Source: Fusobacteriales bacterium
GTDB lineage: Bacteria; Fusobacteriota; Fusobacteriia; Fusobacteriales; Leptotrichiaceae
Assembly: GCA_031285605.1 (NCBI GenBank)
Contig: JAITVW010000089.1
Coordinates: 1 to 5,845, forward strand
DNA: 5,845 nucleotides
Direction: 5' to 3'
Shown in pieces: positions 1 through 5,701 of this stretch. Made by a program: the position numbers and the translations under genes. The first letter of the stretch is position 1. Every line of letters begins with the position of its first letter. The notes beneath the pieces are model-generated. The model saw nothing but the letters and a program-made list of their open reading frames with translations, did no database searches and had not been told where the DNA came from.

Positions 1-255
1 ATTTCCTATTGTTATTTTTGTATGTTCATTTAAATAATCGATATCCTGCGGCATCTTTCCTATTGAAACAAATGAATATATATAATTATTTTCACCAATG
101 ACCGTATCCCCGTCCAAGGTTACGTGTGATTCCAAGACAGTTCCGGCACCTATGCTTACCTGAGACCCTATGATACAAAACGGTCCTATTTTTACATCAT
201 CAGCTATTATGGCTTTATCTGACACAATAGCTGTTTCATGTATATGAATACTCAT
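1..255 (-). CDS. lpxA: UDP-N-acetylglucosamine acyltransferase LpxA (N-terminal 85 residues; truncated by window edge)
   Basis: LpxA transfers a 3-hydroxyacyl chain from acyl carrier protein to the 3-OH of UDP-GlcNAc in the cytoplasm, the first step of lipid A synthesis. Translation from the ATG at 255-253 begins MSIHIHETAIVSDKA and stays open to position 1. It shows hexapeptide-repeat (left-handed beta-helix) character: IADDVKIGPFCIIG, then VSIGAGTVLESHVTL, then GDTVIGENNYIYSFVSIG. This is followed by a KMPQDIDYLNE segment matching the PQD-type loop of LpxA. About 85 of the usual 255-265 residues are present and the rest lies beyond the window, so the catalytic His is not seen. A GGAGG ribosome site (261-265) sits 5 nt upstream of the ATG. 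The gene follows fabZ by 35 nt on the same strand. The fabZ-lpxA neighbourhood makes LpxA far likelier than other hexapeptide acyltransferases. Confidence 0.93.
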   Translation of the reverse strand, partial: MSIHIHETAIVSDKAIIADDVKIGPFCIIGSQVSIGAGTVLESHVTLDGDTVIGENNYIYSFVSIGKMPQDIDYLNEHTKITIGN

Positions 256-290
256 ATTTTCCTCCAAATAGTAATACTTTTTTAATATTA

Positions 291-716
291 TTATCTGTCA
301 TGTATTGCAAACATCAGTTCTGCTTCGCTGACAACTGTTCCGTCAACAAGACATCTTCCTTTTGCCTGTATAATTCTGCTTTTTACTTTTAACTTTTCTA
401 CTTCTATTCTAAGCTGATCACCTGGAACTACCTGTTTTCTGAATTTACATTTATCTACTGACATAAACAAAGGTATTTTCCCCGGTTCAAGCATAAGAAG
501 CCCTACTGCCTGTGCCATAGCTTCTACCTGTAAAACTCCCGGCATTACCGGCAGACCCGGAAAATGACCGTTAAAAAATTCCTCGTTTATTGTAATATTT
601 TTAACAGCAACCAGACTTTCCGTTCCGTTTTTTTCAATTACTCTGTCTACTAATAAAAAAGGATATCTGTGTGGTAAAATATTCATAATATCTTCTATTT
701 TCATTACTGGTTCCAT
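291..716 (-). CDS. fabZ: 3-hydroxyacyl-[acyl-carrier-protein] dehydratase FabZ
   Basis: FabZ dehydrates 3-hydroxyacyl-ACP to trans-2-enoyl-ACP in type II fatty acid synthesis, as a soluble hot-dog-fold enzyme. The 141-residue product has the family's usual length. It carries ILPHRYPFLLVDR at residues 13-25 and the catalytic segment GHFPGLPVMPGVLQVEAMAQ, with His51 and Glu65 as the expected active-site pair. The ATG at 716-714 is preferred because AGGAGG (724-729) lies 7 nt upstream; an internal Met5 is the only close alternative and starts just before the conserved region. The gene lies 21 nt after lpxC and 35 nt before lpxA. FabZ competes with LpxA for hydroxyacyl-ACP, so co-expression with lpxC and lpxA plausibly balances phospholipid and lipid A supply; that role is known for the pathway and inferred here. 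It is a separate gene, not the LpxC-FabZ fusion found in some Bacteroidota. Confidence 0.97.
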   Translation of the reverse strand: MEPVMKIEDIMNILPHRYPFLLVDRVIEKNGTESLVAVKNITINEEFFNGHFPGLPVMPGVLQVEAMAQAVGLLMLEPGKIPLFMSVDKCKFRKQVVPGDQLRIEVEKLKVKSRIIQAKGRCLVDGTVVSEAELMFAIHDR

Positions 717-737
717 AATTTTTCCTCCTAAAATTTC

Positions 738-1574
738 TTATATTAAACTTTTCAGTTTTTCTGATAATTTTGAATTTATAAAGTGTCCTGCTTTCACAGC
801 TATCAGGTGTCCCTTCACAGGTCTGTTCAATATGTATATATCTCCTATCAGATCAAGAATCTTATGCCTTACGAACTCGGTTTCATATCTGAGACCTTCG
901 GGATTGATTACACCATCTTTTTTTATGACAACTGCATTCTCGAGACTTCCACCCAAAGCAAGGTTATGACTCTGCATATACTCTATTTCATAATCAAAGC
1001 AAAACGTTCTTGCAGGAGCTATCTCCTTCACATAATTTTCCTGATTCAGATCTATTTCATAATACTGTGCTTTCAGAAAAGTATGACCAAAATCTATTGT
1101 ATACGATATTTTAAATCCGTCATATGGCAGGGCAATTATATATTTTCCGTCTTTTTCCTCTGAAAAATAAACAGGTTCTGTTATTACAACAGGGTCTATA
1201 TCTCTTTCCAACTCTGCAAGTCCTGTTTCATTTATTTTTTCGAGAAACATAGCAGAGCTGCCGTCCATAATAGGCAGTTCATTTCCGTTTATTTCCACTA
1301 ACAGATCTGTTATCCCCGTTATGTGAAATACTGACATTATATGCTCTATGGTATAAACCATTGCACCGCTGGAATTTTTTATATTTGTTCCTCTTTCCAG
1401 TTCAAAAAGATTATCAGTAGATGCTTTTATTTCGTTATCTTCCGGAAGATCGACCCTCTTGAAGGTAATTCCACTGTAATCAGTTACCGGTTTTAATTTT
1501 ATCTCTATTTTTTCACCCTTATGAAGACCTGTTCCATTATAAATAATTTCATCTTTTATAGTCTTTCTTTTCAT
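738..1574 (-). CDS. lpxC: UDP-3-O-acyl-N-acetylglucosamine deacetylase LpxC
   Basis: LpxC is the zinc-dependent deacetylase that makes the committed step of lipid A synthesis, removing acetate from UDP-3-O-acyl-GlcNAc in the cytoplasm. The 278 residues (E. coli enzyme about 305) contain GTGLHKG (14-20), TIEH (75-78), LPIMDGSSAMFLE (100-112), ARTFCF, HNLALGGSLENAVV, and EFVRHKILDLIGD near 233-245. Expected zinc ligands His78, His237 and Asp241 are present, as are the catalytic base Glu77, Lys238, and the general-acid His264 in GHLIAVKAGH. The ATG at 1574-1572 is supported by AAAGGA at 1582-1587, 7 nt upstream. The start is 4 nt past the helicase stop, so its ribosome site overlaps the last helicase codons and translation is probably coupled. 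No promoter is evident directly before it, so it probably depends on the one upstream of the helicase gene. Confidence 0.97.
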   Translation of the reverse strand: MKRKTIKDEIIYNGTGLHKGEKIEIKLKPVTDYSGITFKRVDLPEDNEIKASTDNLFELERGTNIKNSSGAMVYTIEHIMSVFHITGITDLLVEINGNELPIMDGSSAMFLEKINETGLAELERDIDPVVITEPVYFSEEKDGKYIIALPYDGFKISYTIDFGHTFLKAQYYEIDLNQENYVKEIAPARTFCFDYEIEYMQSHNLALGGSLENAVVIKKDGVINPEGLRYETEFVRHKILDLIGDIYILNRPVKGHLIAVKAGHFINSKLSEKLKSLI

Positions 1575-1578
1575 AACA

Positions 1579-3753
1579 CTATCCTTTCAAAAATCTGTCG
1601 GCCAATGCTAAGGCTATTTTCTTTTCCCCTGTCATAAAATCCACTGTTACACTTTTATTATCTATACCTGTTACTTTACCTTTTCCGAATTTTATGTGGT
1701 TTACATATTCCCCAATCTTATATCCGGCATCTACAACTGCTTTTTTATAAGGATTAAAATTTTCTATATCTGTCATAGATCTAAAGTTTTCTGACTTTAA
1801 CGGCTCGGTATTTCTGAATAAGTCTGATTTTCTCTCTTTTTTATTTAAAAACTCCAGCTCATCCTGTGATAATTCACCAATAAATCTTGAAGCAGGACGC
1901 CCGTAACTCGACTGACCCCAAAGCATTCTTTCAGAGGCATGCGACAGTCTCAATTCTTTTTTGGCTCTTGTTATTGCTACATAGCAGAGTCTTCTTTCTT
2001 CTTCCAGATCTTCATCATTCAGAATAGACGCTTCCCCGGGAAAAAGCCCTTCTTCCATTCCCGCTATGAATACAAAATCAAATTCAAGTCCTTTTGAACT
2101 GTGTATTGTCATAAGCTTCACAAAATTTTCCTCATCGTCCATACTGTCCGTAGCAGATGTGAGAGAAATAAATTCCAGATATTCACTTAATGTAATTCCC
2201 GGATATTCTCTTTCTATTTCACGTATACTGTTCATTAATTCTTCTATATTCTTTACTCTGTCTTCTTTATTATCCTCTATGGAATCGATATATTTTGTTC
2301 TGTTTAATATCTCCTGAAATATTTCGCTTACTGTCATATGTTCAAGATTTCCCAGAACATCTGTCAGCAGTCTGTAAAAATCTTTTAGTTTTTCTTTCGC
2401 TGCGGCACGTAATCCTGATACTTCGTCTATATATTTTAATGACTCAAATAATGATATTCCCTTTTGTGCTGCTATTTCCGCAAATTTTGCCACTGACTTA
2501 TCCCCGATAGATCTTTTCGGCACATTAATTATTCTTACAAAATTCAGATTATCCTGTACATTGTTTATTACACTCAGATAAGCCAAGAGATCTTTTATTT
2601 CTTTTCTCTGGAAAAACTGCATTCCTCCGTAAATTCTGTATTTTATGTTATTTAGAAGCATTTTTTCTTCAAGTACCCTTGACTGGGCATTAGTTCTGTA
2701 AAGAACTGCCATATCTTTGAAAGGCACTCCCTCTCTGTTTTTTCTGACTATTTCTTCTGCTATGAAGTTAGCTTCATCAAATGTATTTGCCGCATTAAAA
2801 ACCTGAATTTTTTCTCCCTTTCCTGCATCTGTCCAAAGCTTCTTTCCTCTTGAGGATTTATTATTTCTGATCAGTTCATTTGCCGCATTAAGTATTCTCT
2901 CAGTAGATCTGTAATTTTTTTCAAGTTTTATTACCAAAGCATTTTTGTAGTCACGTTCAAAATTCAGTATATTATTTATATTTGCTCCTCTGAAAGCATA
3001 AATACTCTGGTCTTCATCACCGACTACACAGATATTGTTATACTTAGATGCTATTTTATTTATTATTTCATACTGAAGATCATTAGTATCCTGATACTCA
3101 TCCACTATTATGTATCTGTATCTTTCCTGTACTCTTCCCAATACTTCCGAATTATCCAAAAGCTTATTCGCATTCAGTATCAAATCCGAAAAGTCCATTG
3201 CATTACTGGATCTCAAAGTTTTGTCATATTTATCATATATATCGAAAAATACTCTGTTTGAAGGTACACGCAAGTCTACTTCTCTTTCTATTATCTTTAT
3301 ATCTATCCCTTTTTCCTTCAGCTTGCTTATTCTGTTGGCTATTTTACCGGGAGTACTGTCATCCTGTACATTCAATTCCTTCATTATTTTACTTATTAAT
3401 GACTTTTGGTCATCTGTATCATAAATATTGAAATTATTTCCATATCCCAGCTTCTCACCATATATTCTTAAAAGTCTTACAGAAAACGAGTGAAATGTAG
3501 AAATCTGCAGGTTATGAATATCATTTCCCACCAGAGCTTCCGCTCTTTCTTTCATTTCTTTTGCTGCTTTGTTGGTAAACGTAAGAGCCAGTATATTCAA
3601 AGGTGATACTCCCTTTTCCCTTACCATATGAGCTATTCTGTATGTTACTGTTCTTGTCTTTCCGCTTCCTGCACCTGCCAGTATCAGTACAGGACCGTCT
3701 ATTTGTTCCGCTGCTTCTCTTTGTTCTTTATTCAGACCGTCTAATATACTCAT
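1579..3753 (-). CDS. pcrA: UvrD/PcrA-family superfamily 1A DNA helicase
   Basis: This is a 3'-5' ATP-dependent DNA helicase of the PcrA/UvrD type, acting in DNA repair, removal of recombinase filaments and conflicts with RNA polymerase. All SF1A motifs are visible in the 724 residues: Q motif LNKEQREA (7-14), Walker A AGAGSGKT (26-33), Ia LTFTNKAAKEM, II VDEYQD (217-222), III GDEDQSIYAFRGA (245-257), IV NYRST (280-284), V LMTIHSSKGLEF (547-558) and VI VAITRAKK (592-599). The last 50 residues (GEYVNHIKFGKGKVTGID and on) match the small Tudor-like domain that contacts RNA polymerase in PcrA/UvrD, which argues against Rep. Motif II reads DEYQ where many members have DEFQ, a conservative change. 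Length is typical. The ATG at 3753-3751 has AGAGGAA (3758-3764) close upstream. It is the first gene of the operon with lpxC, fabZ and lpxA. PcrA and UvrD names are interchangeable for such proteins. Confidence 0.96.
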   Translation of the reverse strand: MSILDGLNKEQREAAEQIDGPVLILAGAGSGKTRTVTYRIAHMVREKGVSPLNILALTFTNKAAKEMKERAEALVGNDIHNLQISTFHSFSVRLLRIYGEKLGYGNNFNIYDTDDQKSLISKIMKELNVQDDSTPGKIANRISKLKEKGIDIKIIEREVDLRVPSNRVFFDIYDKYDKTLRSSNAMDFSDLILNANKLLDNSEVLGRVQERYRYIIVDEYQDTNDLQYEIINKIASKYNNICVVGDEDQSIYAFRGANINNILNFERDYKNALVIKLEKNYRSTERILNAANELIRNNKSSRGKKLWTDAGKGEKIQVFNAANTFDEANFIAEEIVRKNREGVPFKDMAVLYRTNAQSRVLEEKMLLNNIKYRIYGGMQFFQRKEIKDLLAYLSVINNVQDNLNFVRIINVPKRSIGDKSVAKFAEIAAQKGISLFESLKYIDEVSGLRAAAKEKLKDFYRLLTDVLGNLEHMTVSEIFQEILNRTKYIDSIEDNKEDRVKNIEELMNSIREIEREYPGITLSEYLEFISLTSATDSMDDEENFVKLMTIHSSKGLEFDFVFIAGMEEGLFPGEASILNDEDLEEERRLCYVAITRAKKELRLSHASERMLWGQSSYGRPASRFIGELSQDELEFLNKKERKSDLFRNTEPLKSENFRSMTDIENFNPYKKAVVDAGYKIGEYVNHIKFGKGKVTGIDNKSVTVDFMTGEKKIALALADRFLKG
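1582..1587 (-). promoter_or_regulatory. Ribosome binding site of lpxC, inside the end of pcrA
   Basis: The sequence AAAGGA on the minus strand forms the penultimate (AAA) and most of the last (GGA) sense codons of the helicase gene. It is followed by the TAG stop, TGTT and the lpxC ATG. Ribosomes finishing the helicase would release over the lpxC start, which implies translational coupling. The coupling itself is an inference from the spacing. Confidence 0.75.
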
Positions 3754-3784
3754 TTGTTTCCTCTTCTATTATAAAATTTTATTA

Positions 3785-3813
3785 ATTATACCACACATTA
3801 TGCACAATAGCAA
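3785..3813 (-). promoter_or_regulatory. Sigma-70-type promoter of the pcrA-lpxC-fabZ-lpxA operon
   Basis: On the minus strand a -35 box TTGCTA (3808-3813) and a consensus -10 box TATAAT (3785-3790) are separated by 17 bp. The -10 is preceded by TGG, giving the extended -10 form TGnTATAAT. Transcription would start near 3778, leaving a leader of about 25 nt that contains the helicase ribosome site. No later promoter of similar quality was noticed before lpxA. The match is strong by eye but has no experimental support. Confidence 0.85.
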
Positions 3814-3895
3814 TGTCTGTACCATAATTCCAAAAGATTTTTCAATTAAATCCCAGCCCAAAAACAAATATTTTAATTTATTATTACCACTGCAT

Positions 3896-3913
3896 AAAAA
3901 ACAGCTCTGTCTC
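3896..3913 (-). terminator. Weak possible terminator after the CDF transporter gene
   Basis: About 23 nt past the transporter stop codon, the minus strand reads GAGACA, a GAGC loop, then TGTTTTTT. This gives a six-pair stem including two G-U pairs, running into a U tract. The stem is weak and short, so it may be leaky and let some transporter transcript run into the helicase operon. No better terminator is visible in the 182-nt gap. Confidence 0.35.
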
Positions 3914-3935
3914 GCAATTATTCTTAAGATATTCA

Positions 3936-5165
3936 TTAATACACAGGTTCTACATGTATTATTACATCTTTAAGATTTTTGTATTTCAACTTAAGCTTAT
4001 TTGAAATCTCATGTGACAAATCATGGGCTTCTATCACCAGCATATCTTTATTCACCCTTATATCCATAAAAAGGTATATATCCTCCCCGGATTTAGACAT
4101 GTGAAAATCATGGGCATTCTCCACTCCTTTTTCTTTTATTACTTCATTATAGACTTTCTCAAGAAATTCCTTATCCTGTGTATCCAGAAGCTCCAGTGAG
4201 TTATCTTTTATTATGCCGTATCCCTCTTTTATAATATATAAAATTACTGCTATACCAAGAACAGAATCCACCATAGGACTTATCTGTCTTGATAAAAATA
4301 TTCCTATAACAACCGATGTACTTATTATAAAATCAGACTTATAATCTTTTGAAAGAGCAAGTAAAAGTGTATTATTAAGTCTCTCACCGTTTCTCTTTAT
4401 AAAAATAAACTGTCCGGCTTTTATTATCAGAGAAATAATTGAAATTCCTATAAGTAATGCCGGAGGCTGTGTACTTACTTCTCCCATGACCAGCTTCATT
4501 ACATTTTCATATAGTATATTTGAAGCCGCCACTATAATAAGTGTTCCTATTATGATACTCATAATAGATTCTATTTTCCCGTGTCCGAAAGGATGATGCT
4601 CATCTTCCGGCTTGCTTCCTGCTTTCAGACCTACCACTGCTATGGTATTGCTTACACAGTCAGTAAGTGAATTCACTCCGTCTGCGATTAGTGCAGTACT
4701 GTTTCCCATATAACCAAAAACTATTCTTAAAAAAGCCAGAATAATATTTATAAATAAATTAAATATAATTACCAGCATTGCTTTTTTTGCTTTTTTCCTT
4801 TTGACACTCAGACCATTCCTTATATAAGCGTCCCCTTTTCTCACAAACTTCAGTCTTTCAAGAAATTTATTGGAATTCTTATGGTCTAAAACAGCCAGTT
4901 CGTCATAATCTTTGCTTCTCAGCCAGTTTATTATATATTTTAGCAGCTTCGTTCCATAGCCGGTATTTCTATAGCCTTCTCTTATAAATATTCTTTTTAA
5001 AACCGGTATTTCATTTATTTCCAAAACTGCATAGCCCATTTCCATATCTCTGTCATTTATTATAAAATACTCGTCTTCCGGCTTTGGAATTTCAAATTCA
5101 TCATCCAGTTTTTTTAACTCATCAAGTTTCTCCGTTTCGTCCTCTTTTAATTTTATTATATCCAA
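3936..5165 (-). CDS. GNAT-domain / cation diffusion facilitator (CDF) fusion, probable metal (Mn2+-type) exporter
   Basis: Two parts are visible in 409 residues. Residues about 30-118 look like a GNAT acetyltransferase domain: IFIREGYRNTGYGTKLL holds the acetyl-CoA motif RxxGxG (Arg66, Gly69, Gly71), and NSNKFLERLKFVRKG resembles the C-terminal GNAT segment. A basic linker (VKRKKAKK, 121-128) leads into a CDF transporter with about six membrane segments (roughly 129-313) and a cytoplasmic metal-binding tail. CDF marks are ALIADGVNSLTD (158-169), HPFGHGKIE (191-199), KDYKSD (273-278), and tail histidines in HDFH, AHDLSHE and the final IHVEPVY. CDF proteins export divalent metals in exchange for protons across the inner membrane. 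The site-A residues read Asn165/Asp169 and Asp274/Asp278, as in Mn2+ members, rather than the His-containing zinc set; the metal is an inference. The start is TTG, chosen for the strong GGGAGG 4 nt upstream; the first ATG would cut into the GNAT domain. The GNAT substrate is unknown. Confidence 0.9.
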   Translation of the reverse strand: MDIIKLKEDETEKLDELKKLDDEFEIPKPEDEYFIINDRDMEMGYAVLEINEIPVLKRIFIREGYRNTGYGTKLLKYIINWLRSKDYDELAVLDHKNSNKFLERLKFVRKGDAYIRNGLSVKRKKAKKAMLVIIFNLFINIILAFLRIVFGYMGNSTALIADGVNSLTDCVSNTIAVVGLKAGSKPEDEHHPFGHGKIESIMSIIIGTLIIVAASNILYENVMKLVMGEVSTQPPALLIGISIISLIIKAGQFIFIKRNGERLNNTLLLALSKDYKSDFIISTSVVIGIFLSRQISPMVDSVLGIAVILYIIKEGYGIIKDNSLELLDTQDKEFLEKVYNEVIKEKGVENAHDFHMSKSGEDIYLFMDIRVNKDMLVIEAHDLSHEISNKLKLKYKNLKDVIIHVEPVY

Positions 5166-5169
5166 TTTT

Positions 5170-5175
5170 CCTCCC
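5170..5175 (-). promoter_or_regulatory. Ribosome binding site fixing the TTG start of the GNAT-CDF gene
   Basis: GGGAGG on the minus strand lies 4 nt before the TTG at 5165-5163. No ATG lies in a suitable position, and the next in-frame Met (residue 41) would remove the start of the GNAT domain. The site therefore decides the start codon. Confidence 0.75.
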
Positions 5176-5197
5176 GGAATTAAAATAATTTATTAAT

Positions 5198-5221
5198 AAA
5201 AAAAGCCAGAAAAATCCAGCT
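5198..5221 (-). terminator. Rho-independent terminator downstream of the SRP RNA gene
   Basis: The minus strand reads AGCTGGA, a TTTT loop, TCTGGCT, then six further T residues (stem 5215-5221 with 5204-5210, U tract 5198-5203). The seven-pair stem contains two G-U pairs. It lies about 170 nt beyond the 3' end of the SRP RNA, with the long palindrome in between, and only 32 nt before the transporter start. It probably ends the ffs transcript, with some readthrough into the transporter gene possible. Confidence 0.65.
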
Positions 5222-5231
5222 GATATCTTTT

Positions 5232-5393
5232 CTAGTATGACAACCTGTTTATTTTTGGTTAAATGGTGCTGAATATTTTATCACTCTGCAATGCAGAAAA
5301 AAAGTATAAATGACTGCACCGAATAATGCTAATGATACAGATGGTAAAATAAACAATGTCATTCAGCTAAAAGTAAACAGGTTACTATACTAG
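5232..5393. repeat. 162-bp imperfect palindrome with 52-nt arms (MITE-like element or structured RNA)
   Basis: Positions 5232-5283 align with the reverse complement of 5342-5393 with no gap. Of 52 facing positions, 38 are Watson-Crick pairs, 8 would be G-U pairs in a plus-strand transcript, and 6 are mismatches (4 A-C, 2 A-A). The outer 20 nt contain a perfect 10-bp core (AACCTGTTTA / TAAACAGGTT), and both ends carry CTAGTAT / ATACTAG. The 58-nt centre holds a second small palindrome, TCTGCA-A-TGCAGA (5285-5297). No open frame of note lies inside. The two readings are a non-autonomous transposable element with long inverted repeats, where a TA pair just inside each end could be a target duplication, or a structured RNA. 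One end coincides with the 3' end of the SRP RNA. Confidence 0.75.
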
Positions 5394-5658
5394 CCATACA
5401 CCGAACTCTCGAAATAACTCAATATATGTTTCGACAGACAAAGGCTCAAAAAAAGCTACCCTACAAACCCAGAAACTTTCGACTTAGTGCTGCTTCGTTC
5501 CCGACCTGACACGCTTCACCGACATCCTGCAATATAGGACTTTTTTCTCAACACCGCTGCCTGAAGGCTTTATACCAAATTACCCCTCAAGCTCAGATTC
5601 ACCTCCACTAGAGCGGGTTGTGGATACAGGGCACCGCTAATTCCCCAGCTAGTATGGC
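5393..5658 (-). ncRNA. ffs: Signal recognition particle RNA, large bacterial type with Alu domain
   Basis: SRP RNA binds the GTPase Ffh and targets ribosomes making membrane proteins to the inner membrane. The minus strand carries the S-domain signature GTCAGGTC-GGGAAC-GAAGCAGC (about 5489-5510), with the GGAA tetraloop at 5498-5501 and the asymmetric loop that contacts Ffh. It also has an Alu-domain 5' part, AGCGGTGCCCTGTATCC followed by a GGTGAAT element, as in the roughly 270-nt RNAs of Bacillus and Clostridium relatives. The 3' part GTTTGTAGGGTAGC also fits. The ends pair as GCCATAC (5652-5658) with GTATGGC (5393-5399), which sets the limits at 266 nt, give or take a few bases. The tetraloop closing pair is G-C, not the common C-G. 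A strong promoter lies directly upstream. Confidence 0.93.
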
Positions 5659-5665
5659 AAGTGTT

Positions 5666-5694
5666 ATTCTATCATTTTTGCATATAATTGTCAA
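5666..5694 (-). promoter_or_regulatory. Strong sigma-70-type promoter of the SRP RNA gene
   Basis: On the minus strand a perfect -35 box TTGACA (5689-5694) and a -10 box TAGAAT (5666-5671) are 17 bp apart. Transcription would begin around 5658-5662, matching the 5' end predicted from RNA folding. A second TTGACA (5696-5701) lies just upstream as part of the tandem TTGACAGTTGACA; its spacing of 24 bp is too long for this -10. A near-consensus promoter fits an abundant stable RNA. Confidence 0.9.
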
Positions 5695-5701
5695 CTGTCA
5701 A

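Noticed and set aside
783..1163. Open frame on the plus strand opposite lpxC
   Set aside because: It lies wholly antisense to a well-conserved lpxC, shows no recognisable domain, and its composition is that expected from the complement of an AT-rich gene.
2066..3785. Several plus-strand open frames opposite the helicase gene
   Set aside because: All are antisense to conserved helicase motifs, rich in Ser, Leu and Phe as expected for a complement shadow, and have no family resemblance.
5285..5304. Palindrome TCTGCA-A-TGCAGA next to a seven-base A run, considered as a terminator
   Set aside because: On the minus strand the T run comes before the stem, and on the plus strand the stem is followed by A residues, so neither orientation gives a stem followed by a U tract.
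5166..5392. Possible manganese (yybP-ykoY) riboswitch ahead of the CDF gene
   Set aside because: The family's conserved loop sequences were not found in the leader; the G-rich GGGGAATTAGC stretch nearby belongs to the SRP RNA Alu domain.
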